Assembly (NCBI GenBank): GCA_947498315.1
Contig: CANMLD010000023.1
Span: forward strand, 1 to 34,079
From: Pseudomonadota bacterium
Lineage (GTDB): Bacteria > Myxococcota_A > UBA9042 > GCA-2863065
Length of the DNA stretch: 34,079 bases
Reading direction: 5' to 3'
Position numbers and translations under genes: made by a program. Positions 16,473-24,347 of the stretch are shown here, one piece after another. The notes beneath the pieces were generated by a model. The model ran no database searches. It was not told where the DNA came from and saw only the letters and a list, made by a program, of their open reading frames with translations. How positions within the stretch are numbered: the first letter of the stretch is position 1; each line of letters begins with the position of its first letter.

Positions 16473-18296
16473 ATGAGCGAAACACCAACGACGACGCCGG
16501 CCCGGTCCTGGCTCCCCAAGGTCAACTCGACCGGCTACTACGTCTTTCTGGCGGCTATTGCGATCTTCATCCTCGGGCCGCTCGGGGGCGTGACGGCCGC
16601 CTACATGAACTTCTCGCTGGGCTTCTTCGTCGGCGGGCAAGTTCTGGCGGGCATCCTCGGCTCCTCTGTGACCCGATTCTATGGCGCCGAAGGCAAACAC
16701 GGCGCCAACTACATGCAGACGATGGCGGCGTCGGTCGCGGGCATGAGCGGCATGGCGGTCATCGTCCAGGCGATGGTGTGGCTCGGCATGCCAGAGCCGC
16801 CCACGTGGCAGCTCGTCCTGTACTTCACGTGCATCGGCTTCTTCGGCGTCGGCGTCGGGATGCTCTACACGCCCATCCTGGTCGACAAGATGCAGCTCAC
16901 CTTCCCGTCGGGCCTTGCCGTCGCAAACATCCTGCGTGCGCTCACGGATGCGAAGCTCCTGAAGCGCTCCATTGGCCAGCTCGGGGCAGGCGCGTCGATC
17001 GGCTTTTTCGCCGACATGGCAACCACACTCTTCGTAAAGCCGTTCGGGGCTATCGCGCTCGCGGGCAACATCACGACCATCGGCGCCGGAATGATCGTCG
17101 GGGCCAGAATCACCATCCCCGCCATTGTGGTCGGGCTCATCGGCGAGTCGATGGTCCCGTACCTCATCTCGATAGGGTGGCTGCAGGAAGGCGAGCCCTT
17201 CCGAAAGATCTTCTTCATCATCGCGCTCGGGACCATCCTTGGCGCCGCCATCGTCGACATGGGGCTCATCGCGGTGAAGTTCGTTCAGAGGCTCCGCGCG
17301 GGCGCGCCCACGACCCCGAGCGTCGCCGAGCCCGATTGGAAGCACGTCAGCCAGACCCGCCTCATCTTGTGGGTGGTGGTCTCCGGGGTGGCGCTCCTCT
17401 TCGTTGCAAGTCAGGTGCTGAACTTGCCACTCCTCTATGTAGCCGTCGCCATTGGGCTCGTCTTCGTGTTCGTCATGGTGAACGGCATCTCGCTCGGCAT
17501 CTCGGACTCGAACCCTATCTCCTCCGCGTTCGTACTCACGGTCATGCTCCTCGCTGGAATTGGCCTTGGCGAACCGGCGGTCGCGTTCCTCTGTGCGTCG
17601 GTGGTCCTCATCGCGTGCAGCGTTGGTGGCGACATGCAGCAGGACCGGAGCACGGGCTGGCGGCTCGGCACCAACCGCGTCATTCAGTTTCGCTTCCAGG
17701 TCATCGGCATCGTGATGGGCGCCATCATGTGCGTCGTCTTCGCCAAGTTGTTCATGCAGGCGTTCCCGGTACTCAAAGTGAACCAGCACGTCGTCACTGA
17801 CGACCCCGCTGCTCAGCAGTGGCAATCGGCCATGACGTACAAGTTCGTCGGCGCCATCCTCGGTCTCACCGACAAGAAGCCCTTTGTGATGACGGCTCTC
17901 CAGATCGGCGTCGTCATCGGCCTCGTAACAGAGGTGCTTCGTAAAGCCCTCCATGCGTGGCGGGCCTACCGCGAGTTTACGGAGCGGAGCAAGTCTGGGT
18001 ATGTGACCGGCTTTTTGGTCGACACCATCTTTCTACCAACGCCCTATGCGTCCTCCTTCGGTGGCTTCGTAGACTTCGGTACGAGCGTTTGGTTTGGCCT
18101 TGGTGGGATCGTTTCGTCCTACTCGCAGACTCTCGAAGAAGGCGCGCGGGCGGGCAAGAAGGAACAGACCGATAGTGGCGAAGAGCTCCCCGATGACATG
18201 AGCACGAACTCGCTCGTCGGCGGCGGAATCATCGCAGGTGCATCGCTCTCCGCGCTCGCCTACGGCATATACAAGTTGGTCTCAACCTTCAGTTGA
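16473..18296 (+). CDS. OPT-family oligopeptide/metal-chelate transporter
   Basis: Integral inner-membrane protein of 607 residues with more than a dozen hydrophobic segments, the normal size for bacterial OPT proteins (Pfam OPT, PF03169). Family signatures: AAYMNFSLGFFVGGQVLAG (about residues 45-63), GANYMQTMAASVAGMSG, and QLTFPSGLAVANILRAL (about 140-156). OPT proteins are secondary transporters of small peptides or metal chelates, driven by protons; the substrate here cannot be told. Start ATG 16473 gives a short polar N-terminus before the first membrane helix. No clear ribosome site is visible, and an in-frame start at 16389 would add an implausible Arg-rich leader. TGTTAAGCT at 16456-16464 is a weak -10 candidate, possibly leaving a very short leader. 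It is transcribed convergently with the methyltransferase-like gene, three bases apart. Confidence 0.92.
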   Translation: MSETPTTTPARSWLPKVNSTGYYVFLAAIAIFILGPLGGVTAAYMNFSLGFFVGGQVLAGILGSSVTRFYGAEGKHGANYMQTMAASVAGMSGMAVIVQAMVWLGMPEPPTWQLVLYFTCIGFFGVGVGMLYTPILVDKMQLTFPSGLAVANILRALTDAKLLKRSIGQLGAGASIGFFADMATTLFVKPFGAIALAGNITTIGAGMIVGARITIPAIVVGLIGESMVPYLISIGWLQEGEPFRKIFFIIALGTILGAAIVDMGLIAVKFVQRLRAGAPTTPSVAEPDWKHVSQTRLILWVVVSGVALLFVASQVLNLPLLYVAVAIGLVFVFVMVNGISLGISDSNPISSAFVLTVMLLAGIGLGEPAVAFLCASVVLIACSVGGDMQQDRSTGWRLGTNRVIQFRFQVIGIVMGAIMCVVFAKLFMQAFPVLKVNQHVVTDDPAAQQWQSAMTYKFVGAILGLTDKKPFVMTALQIGVVIGLVTEVLRKALHAWRAYREFTERSKSGYVTGFLVDTIFLPTPYASSFGGFVDFGTSVWFGLGGIVSSYSQTLEEGARAGKKEQTDSGEELPDDMSTNSLVGGGIIAGASLSALAYGIYKLVSTFS

Positions 18297-18307
18297 GTCT
18301 CACTCAA
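18293..18307. terminator. Hairpin covering the stop codons of two convergent genes
   Basis: TTGAGT-CTC-ACTCAA forms a 6-bp stem. It contains the TGA of the OPT gene (18294-18296) and, on the other strand, the TGA of the methyltransferase-like gene (18300-18302). With only three bases between the genes it is the only intergenic structure available for ending transcription in both directions, but it is short, not GC-rich, and has no T-run. Confidence 0.3.
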
Positions 18308-19988
18308 TGCCGGCGATGCGTTCTTTCCACCACGACTCCTTCAGGTGCTCGAGGCGGCTTTTGGCGTGCTCGTACCCCGGGTCGACCGTCATGGCGCGCT
18401 GGTAGTACCGGACGGCGTTATCGAAGTCATTCTGTAGTCGGTGTACTTCGGCAATGTTCGTGAGCGTCATTGGGTGCAGCTCACGCTCGAGAGAGAGGTA
18501 CAGCCACTCGAGCGCCGCAGCGTACTCGCGGAGTGAGGCGTAGACGCGGCCGAGTAGGAAATCGAAGTCATAGCGTTTTCGTTCGTCGAGTGCCCAGCCT
18601 CGTAGCAGGATGTCGCGCGCGAGCTCGTGATGGCCAGAGTGTACGCACGATTCACCGAGCAGATAGTGGAGTCGCGGGCTGAGCGGGTCGAGCGCTAACG
18701 CCTTCTCGAAGAGGCGTGTGCTGCGGTGGAATGCTTGGTTTCGGCTCGCGTCATTGGCTGCTTCCGTGAGGTCGAGGAGCTCGTGGCCTTCGTGCGCCTC
18801 GATGAAGTGCGCCGTAAAGGTGTCTCGCACTCGCGCGGGCAGCGGTTCGCCATGGGTCCATGCCGCCTGAAAGATCGAAGGGAGGTAGCCCCGGGTCCGG
18901 ATGACCCCCGATGACGTCTCTGCTGCGAGCGTATCGAAGATCCCGAAGTTGATCACATGGTTGAGCGTGTTGCCATAGTGCTGAGGCGCCGGCAACTGCT
19001 CTCCCGCCAGCTCCTTCTCTTCCCCGCGGCCGAGGTCGGAGACTGCGAACAGGCCGCCGGGCACCATCTGCCCGCCGAGGGCTAGTACCGCGTCGACGAA
19101 CGAGGTTGGGTACGCGACGGTCGCGGTGGGTGAGGGCGAGAGCAGTCTCTCGAGTATCCGTTCGTGATGGGCGGCAAAGCCGTCTTCGGCCCCCGACTTC
19201 CCGATGGGGCGGAGCTCGATGTTGGCGAGCAGGTCGGGCATGAGATCTTTCCGCGTTGGGTCGTCCAAGATCTCCCGCGCGACCCCCTCGCCGGTGACGC
19301 CGTCCTCGTGAGCCTCAACGGCGGTCTCGACCCAGGCCTCGAACCAACTGGCTCTCTTGTTCCGACCGCGCTTCGCACTGGCTTCCACGCTCGGCGCCGC
19401 TGAGCGACGTTGCACGATGCGGACGGGAGTAGTGCAGACCACGTAGTTCGCGATGACGGCGGCGAGGCGTTGGCCTGTGCCGAGCACGGGCGCCCCGTCG
19501 AGGTCGATGAGCTGGTTCGGCGTGCGGACGTCGAAGAGGGCAGGGACCACTCGGCCGGCGCTCACGAGCGGTTCGAGGTCCGGTGAGCCCGCGGCCTCCG
19601 CGAGCGAGCGCGCGCTCATGTCCGAAAATACGTAGCGAAGACGACGCGAGAAGCGCGCCACATCCTCGGCCTTCTCTTCCGGGCGCCGACCGGAGTAGGT
19701 CGGCAGCGAATCCAGCGTGTGAAAGACGTTGCGGACGAAGCGTCCGAGGCCGCCGCCGACCTCGAGGACGGTGTAAGGCTCGTCTGGTGCGAGCCGAGCT
19801 TCGACCGACAGAAAGTGCGCGAGGAGCAACCGGACGTGCTGGCGCGCTGTCCCCACATTGGTCGTGATCTCGTGTGGGATCTCGTTCTCCGTCCACGCGC
19901 GGATGCCGCGAGCCGCGTAGTACGCGTCGTGGAGTTGATAACGAAAGCTCTGGTCATAGCGATGGAAGGGTTCGATAGGGACGTTCAC
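18300..19988 (-). CDS. SAM-methyltransferase-like protein with C-terminal TPR domain
   Basis: Cytoplasmic two-part protein of 562 residues from GTG 19988. The N-terminal part has FHRYDQSFRYQLHDAYYAAR, then the class I methyltransferase motif I VLEVGGGLGRFVRN, followed by RLRYVFSDMS (motif II position), VIANYVVCTTP and FAVSDLGRG. This layout resembles large MidA-like or class I SAM methyltransferases. The last ~160 residues contain three to four TPR units (NQAFHRSTRLFEKALALDPL, then LHYLLGESC; ALEWLYLSLERELHPMTLTN; AVRYYQRAMTVDPGYEHAKS). TPRs usually bind a protein partner, so a protein substrate is an inference. TTG 20060 would add 24 residues (SRKPQARLRDSERG); neither start has a good ribosome site and I prefer GTG for codon type. 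The gene is convergent with OPT and divergent from the SGNH hydrolase. Confidence 0.75.
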   Translation of the reverse strand: MNVPIEPFHRYDQSFRYQLHDAYYAARGIRAWTENEIPHEITTNVGTARQHVRLLLAHFLSVEARLAPDEPYTVLEVGGGLGRFVRNVFHTLDSLPTYSGRRPEEKAEDVARFSRRLRYVFSDMSARSLAEAAGSPDLEPLVSAGRVVPALFDVRTPNQLIDLDGAPVLGTGQRLAAVIANYVVCTTPVRIVQRRSAAPSVEASAKRGRNKRASWFEAWVETAVEAHEDGVTGEGVAREILDDPTRKDLMPDLLANIELRPIGKSGAEDGFAAHHERILERLLSPSPTATVAYPTSFVDAVLALGGQMVPGGLFAVSDLGRGEEKELAGEQLPAPQHYGNTLNHVINFGIFDTLAAETSSGVIRTRGYLPSIFQAAWTHGEPLPARVRDTFTAHFIEAHEGHELLDLTEAANDASRNQAFHRSTRLFEKALALDPLSPRLHYLLGESCVHSGHHELARDILLRGWALDERKRYDFDFLLGRVYASLREYAAALEWLYLSLERELHPMTLTNIAEVHRLQNDFDNAVRYYQRAMTVDPGYEHAKSRLEHLKESWWKERIAGIE

Positions 19989-20099
19989 CGCCCTACTATC
20001 CCATAGCCCTCGCTCGCTGTCTCTCAACCGCGCTTGGGGCTTTCTGGAGACGGCGGTCAATAACGAGCGTCGCTGTCCGGCCCAAAGGCTCGCGCAAAG

Positions 20100-20113
20100 G
20101 CCGCCAAGGCGGC
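20100..20113. promoter_or_regulatory. Perfect inverted repeat in divergent intergenic region
   Basis: GCCGCC-AA-GGCGGC lies between the divergent methyltransferase-like and SGNH hydrolase genes, close to a second short palindrome GTAGCTAC at 20161-20168. The latter is part of GTGTAGCTAC on the minus strand, resembling the -10-like elements elsewhere in the window, and of TACACT on the plus strand. The 270-bp region probably holds back-to-back promoters; no -35 box is convincing. Confidence 0.3.
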
Positions 20114-20257
20114 AAGTGAAGCCATCGCCGGTCCGACTTTCTGGCGGCGCGCCGTTCGCCGTAGCTACACTGACCTGCTGGTGCAGTCCGTCGCTGCGTC
20201 ACGCAGCCGACCTCACGGCGGCGGATCCAGCTTGCGACCGCCCCACAGGAGCACGCC

Positions 20258-21103
20258 ATGAGCCGAATGACCCGGTTTGTCTCCATCTGTCTCGTGTCGC
20301 TCTCCGCCGTGGTGGTCGGCAGCCCGGCTCGCGCGCTCGATATCGCGGCCGCTCCGGGCCCGAAGGCTCCCGTGGCCGCGCCCGTGAAGCGGAAGAAGCC
20401 CTTCATGTTCATCATGGGTGACTCGAACATCTGGGGTCACCTCGGCCGTCAAATGCAGCCCAGCTTCGAGAAGCTGGGATACCGGGTCTACCGTCGTGGG
20501 AAGCCCTACAGCGGCCTCGCACGGCCCGACTTCTTCGATTGGATCGACAAGAGCCCCTTCCTAATCCGGTCGCTCGCCCCCGAAGTCGTGGTCATCATGC
20601 TTGGCGGTAATGACGCTCAGGTCCTGTCTCCATTACGAGGCAGCGACGCCGCCTCGATCCCATGGGAAGACGAGGCGGCCTGGGTGGCGGAGTACGAGCG
20701 GCGCGTCGAGCGGCTGATCGGGGTCCTCGCGAGCGGCGGCGCGACGGTCTACTTCCTGTCTCCGACGAACCGAAAGCCGATCTACGCTCGCCAAGCGATG
20801 CACCGCATCATCGCAGCCCAGCGACGCGCCGTCGAACGCACGGGCCTCGCCGTCTACGTCGACACCTACGTTCTGACGTCACACCCTGACGGGGAGTACA
20901 TCGCCGCCGGCGAGCAGAACGGCCGTTCCATCCCCTACCGCTACCTCGATGGAATCCACTTGACGCCCCAGGGCTCAATCGCGCTTCGGGAGCGCCTGCT
21001 GCCCATCATCACGACGTGCCAGCCACCGCTTCTATCGATACTCGTCGAGGTGGAGGACGTCGAACGGAGCCAAGTCGATGCAGCGACGGATCACGCGCCT
21101 TGA
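20258..21103 (+). CDS. Secreted SGNH/GDSL hydrolase, DUF459-like
   Basis: Exported serine esterase-like protein of 281 residues. The signal peptide ends near PARA (about residue 26), followed by an Ala/Pro/Lys linker. SGNH blocks: block I MGDSN (nucleophile Ser in GDS), a Gly in the PYSGLARPDFFDW segment typical of DUF459, block III LGGND, and block V DGIHLTPQG with the catalytic Asp/His pair. DUF459 proteins act in the periplasm on ester-linked groups, possibly O-acetyl groups of cell-wall or exported polysaccharide; the substrate is inferred from the family only. ATG 20258 has AGGAG about 8 nt upstream. The gene stands alone, convergent with clpV. Confidence 0.9.
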   Translation: MSRMTRFVSICLVSLSAVVVGSPARALDIAAAPGPKAPVAAPVKRKKPFMFIMGDSNIWGHLGRQMQPSFEKLGYRVYRRGKPYSGLARPDFFDWIDKSPFLIRSLAPEVVVIMLGGNDAQVLSPLRGSDAASIPWEDEAAWVAEYERRVERLIGVLASGGATVYFLSPTNRKPIYARQAMHRIIAAQRRAVERTGLAVYVDTYVLTSHPDGEYIAAGEQNGRSIPYRYLDGIHLTPQGSIALRERLLPIITTCQPPLLSILVEVEDVERSQVDAATDHAP

Positions 21104-21158
21104 GCTGCAGTGACCCATCCTTGATCGACCCTGCCGGTGCACGTCCGCCTGTGCCCGA

Positions 21159-21175
21159 GGCTCCTTTGGGGAGCC
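21159..21175. terminator. Bidirectional terminator candidate
   Basis: GGCTCC-TTTGG-GGAGCC is a GC-rich 6-bp stem with a 5-nt loop in the 85-bp gap between the convergent SGNH hydrolase and ClpV genes. There is no T-run on either side, so it is a moderate candidate at best. Position between two stops supports the role. Confidence 0.4.
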
Positions 21176-21188
21176 CCAGCACGAGCGA

Positions 21189-24035
21189 TCACGCCCCCGT
21201 CGCTTCCCCATTCGAGAACTCGAAGGTGAAGTAGCCCTCTGCGTCGATGCCGACGACGAGCTGCTTCGGGAGCGCGCCGTCGGCCATCTGCGTGAGGATC
21301 TTCTGGGAGATCCGCGGCAGGAGGGCCTGGTTCATGAGCTGGTCGATGTTGCGGGCGCCTGTCTCGGCTTCCGTGCAGAGGCTGGCGATGCCGCGGATGA
21401 CGTGGTCACTGAGGACCAGCTCCATCTTGTGGCTCTTCATCAGGCGGCGGCCGAGGCTCTTCAGCTTGAGGCGGACGATGTCGGCCATGACCGAGGCCCC
21501 GATCGGGTAATACGGGACGATGGTCATACGGGCGAGGAGCGCGGGCTTGAAGTGCGCGGAGAGTACAGGTCGAATCTGCGCGACGAGGTCTTCCACATCC
21601 GGGAGCTCGGGACCCGAACAGGCCTTCATGATGATGTCGGACGCGAGGTTCGACGTCAGGAAGATGACCGTGTCCTTGAAGTCGACGACACGGCCTTCGC
21701 CATCGGCGAGCATGCCCTTGTCGAACACTTGGTAGAAGAGGTTCAGCACTTCGGGGTGCGACTTCTCGACCTCGTCGAGCAGCACGACCGAGTAGGGGCG
21801 CTGCCGCACTGCTTCGGTCAGGACGCCGCCCTCACCGTAGCCGACGTAGCCGGGCGGGGAGCCAACGAGCTTCGAGACCGTGTGCTTTTCCTGGAATTCG
21901 CTCATGTTGATGATGGTCATGAAGCGTTCGCCGCCGAAGAGCAGGTCCGCGACGCCGAGCGCCGTCTCGGTCTTGCCGACGCCGGATGGCCCGACGAAGA
22001 GGAAGACGCCGATCGGCACTTCTTCTCGCTTGAGCCCAGCTTTGGCGGCACGGACGGCCTCCGCGACCATTACCAAGGCGTGATCCTGGCCCTTGATGCG
22101 GGTCTGGAGCTCGTTCTCGAGCGTCAGAAGCGACTGCGCTTCGTCCCGCACCATCTTGCCCAGCGGGATGCCGGTCCAGTCGGCGATGACGCGCGCGATG
22201 ACCTCGGGCGTCACCTCGACGTTGACCATCGGGTCTTTGCCCTGGACGAGTCGTAGGCGCGCGAGGCTCTGAATGAGCGTCTCGCGGGCGGCTTCCATCT
22301 CGAGGTCACGGCCCGAGACCTCTCGCACCGAGAGCGCCGCGATCTGCGAGAGGTAGTCCGTACGGCGCCTCTCATAGTCATCAGGCGAGTATTCGTCTTT
22401 GAAGTCCTCGAGTGACTGCAGCTTTCGGTTGAGCGCGGCGATGCGGGGATCGAGCGGCTCGTCCTTCGGCGGCGGTGGCGGGTTCTTCGCGTCGTCTTCG
22501 CGCTTCTTCTTGAGCTCCGTGAGCGCCTTCCTGGCCGTGAGGACCTCGTCAGCGGCGCCGCGCTCGCGCTCCCACTCCACATGCAGCTCGGCCGCCCGGA
22601 CTTTGGCCTCTTCGATCTCGGCTTCGAGCTCGGCGATCCGCTCTTCGACGGGCATAGCGCAGTTCTCGGCGTCGCGCCGAACGGCGGTGAGCTCGCGGTC
22701 GAGGGTCTCGACCTTCCGTTCTTCGTCCTCGAGCTCCGCCGGCTTGGCCGTCAGCGCCACTCGGACGCGGGCGGCGGCCGTGTCGATGAGGTCCACGCCC
22801 TTGTCCGGATGCTGCCGACCCGTGATGTAGCGTGAACCGAGCTCGGCGGCGGCGACCAATGCGTCGTCGCGGATGATGACGTTGTGGGCGCTCTCGTACC
22901 GGTCACGGAGGCCGCGAAGCATGATCGTCGCCTCTTTGTTGCCCGGCTCTTCGACCTTGATGATTTGGAAGCGACGAGAGAGAGCAGCGTCCTTCTCGAA
23001 GTACTTCTTGTACTCCGACCAAGTCGTGGCCGCGATCGTCCTGAGCTCGCCGCGAGCGAGCGCCGGCTTCAGCAGGTTCGCGGCGTCGGACCCGCCCTGC
23101 GACCCGCCCGCGCCAATCATGGTGTGCGCTTCGTCGATGAAGAGGATGATCGGCGTCTCCGAGTTCTTGACCTCTTCGATGACGTCCTTGAGGCGGTTCT
23201 CGAACTCGCCCTTCACGCCTGCGCCGGCCTGCAGCAGCCCGAGGTCGAGCCCGACCAGCGCGACGTCCCTGAGCACATCGGGGACGTCACCCGCCACGAT
23301 TCGAACGGCGAGTCCTTCGACGAGGGCCGTCTTACCCACACCGGAGTCGCCGACGATGATCGGGTTGTTCTTCCGGCGCCTCGCCAGGATGTCGACGAGC
23401 TGTCGGATCTCCCGATCCCGCCCGAAGACCGGATCGATGCGGCCATTGCGAGCCAGTTCGGTGAAGTTGGTCGCGTACTTCGACAGCGCACCCCCTTCGA
23501 CGATCGGCGAGTCGCCAGGACCGCTCTCGCGACCACGACCGCCGCGCGCCTTGGCTTCCATCGAGCCGCCCAGCAAGTCGTGGAATTCGCGGATGATCGT
23601 GTCGATTTTGGCCCCGTGGAAGAGGTCGAGGTGTGGCCCCTTGCCGTACTTCTCGGGGTTCTCGAGGAGGGCCACGAAGATAGAGCCGCTTCGAACCTCT
23701 TTGAGGTCGAGGTGAAGGCCACCGATCAAGAACGCGCGCTCGAAGAGGCGGCAAAGCTTCGGATCGAAGACCGGGGGCTCGTCGTCCGCCCCGCCGGCGC
23801 CGAAGGTCTCGAGGACCCGTTGAGCTCCCTTCTTCATTCGCGCGGCGTCGACATCGAGCCGGCGCAGCAGGATGCAAAAGTCGCTCATCGGCTCGTCGAG
23901 CACGCCGAGGAGGAAGTGCTCCATACGGATCTCGATTTGTTTCCGCTGCTTACAGTGGCTCGCCGCAACTTCGAGCCAGCGCTGGCACGGCCCGTTGAGG
24001 AGGCCGATGAGGCCTTGAAGGTACTCCGTGGACAT
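21189..24035 (-). CDS. clpV: ClpV/TssH-type AAA+ disaggregase
   Basis: Hsp100 ATPase of 948 residues with two AAA+ modules. The N-domain (1-155) starts LQGLIGLLNGPCQRWLEVA and EHFLLGVLDE. D1 has Walker A GDSGVGKT (229-236) and Walker B ILFIDEAH (297-304). The stretch VGLDLGLLQAGAGVKGEFEN and AATTWSEYKKYFEKDAALSR is diagnostic of ClpV rather than ClpB. The middle coiled coil (about 430-570) includes a PPPPPKDEPLDP insert. D2 has Walker A GPSGVGKT (682-689) and VVLLDEVEKSH. ClpV pulls apart contracted VipA/VipB (TssB/TssC) sheaths of type VI secretion systems in the cytoplasm. Start ATG 24035 has AGGAGA about 5 nt upstream. No tss sheath, baseplate or membrane gene is in the window, so either the cluster lies elsewhere or this is a stand-alone chaperone. 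Confidence 0.9.
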   Translation of the reverse strand: MSTEYLQGLIGLLNGPCQRWLEVAASHCKQRKQIEIRMEHFLLGVLDEPMSDFCILLRRLDVDAARMKKGAQRVLETFGAGGADDEPPVFDPKLCRLFERAFLIGGLHLDLKEVRSGSIFVALLENPEKYGKGPHLDLFHGAKIDTIIREFHDLLGGSMEAKARGGRGRESGPGDSPIVEGGALSKYATNFTELARNGRIDPVFGRDREIRQLVDILARRRKNNPIIVGDSGVGKTALVEGLAVRIVAGDVPDVLRDVALVGLDLGLLQAGAGVKGEFENRLKDVIEEVKNSETPIILFIDEAHTMIGAGGSQGGSDAANLLKPALARGELRTIAATTWSEYKKYFEKDAALSRRFQIIKVEEPGNKEATIMLRGLRDRYESAHNVIIRDDALVAAAELGSRYITGRQHPDKGVDLIDTAAARVRVALTAKPAELEDEERKVETLDRELTAVRRDAENCAMPVEERIAELEAEIEEAKVRAAELHVEWERERGAADEVLTARKALTELKKKREDDAKNPPPPPKDEPLDPRIAALNRKLQSLEDFKDEYSPDDYERRRTDYLSQIAALSVREVSGRDLEMEAARETLIQSLARLRLVQGKDPMVNVEVTPEVIARVIADWTGIPLGKMVRDEAQSLLTLENELQTRIKGQDHALVMVAEAVRAAKAGLKREEVPIGVFLFVGPSGVGKTETALGVADLLFGGERFMTIINMSEFQEKHTVSKLVGSPPGYVGYGEGGVLTEAVRQRPYSVVLLDEVEKSHPEVLNLFYQVFDKGMLADGEGRVVDFKDTVIFLTSNLASDIIMKACSGPELPDVEDLVAQIRPVLSAHFKPALLARMTIVPYYPIGASVMADIVRLKLKSLGRRLMKSHKMELVLSDHVIRGIASLCTEAETGARNIDQLMNQALLPRISQKILTQMADGALPKQLVVGIDAEGYFTFEFSNGEATGA

Positions 24036-24347
24036 CGTCTCTCCTTGTCGTACTCGCGTTCCCGGGACTGTTCTCGGACGGGACTGATCTCGGACGGGGG
24101 AGGCTACACCGAACCGCCCTCGCGGTCACGATCACCGCCCAGCGCAATTTCGGGGCGCTACGGAACGCGAATGCGGGCGAGTCCACCGTCGCCCAGAGCC
24201 GGCTCGACCGACCCGCCGTGTGGCCAGGAGCCCCGATGTGCGCAGTAACCTTTTCCGACGAGACCACCGGCGATTGGGAAAGAGGGAAGGAGTTGTGTAG
24301 ACTCCCGCGCGAGCCCTCGACCCTCGAGCCATCAGGGAACAGAATCG
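24036..24347. promoter_or_regulatory. Divergent promoter region between clpV and the giant DUF11 gene
   Basis: About 310 bases without a gene. On the clpV side are two adjacent 16-bp repeats (24065-24096). On the DUF11 side, TTGGGA (24274-24279) and TAGACT (24298-24303) are 18 bases apart, a fair sigma-70-type promoter 45 bases before the ATG. A purine-rich stretch, GGGAAAGAGGGAAGGAG (24276-24292), fills the spacer. I see no riboswitch or attachment site. Confidence 0.45.
24065..24096. repeat. Two 16-bp direct repeats upstream of clpV
   Basis: GGACTG(T/A)TCTCGGACG occurs twice head to tail with one mismatch, 30-61 bases before the clpV start. A 16-bp period is one and a half helical turns. 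It could be a paired regulator site or the product of local slippage; nothing else identifies it. Confidence 0.6.

Noticed and set aside
16307-17954. Two ORFs of nearly 500 codons, one on each strand, overlapping the OPT gene
   Set aside because: Both are frame or strand shadows: His/Arg-rich composition and no recognisable motif, while the OPT frame has membrane helices and family signatures.
21402-24248. Long plus-strand ORFs (21402-22256 and 22884-24248) opposite clpV
   Set aside because: The clpV frame carries all AAA+ motifs; the antisense frames have none.
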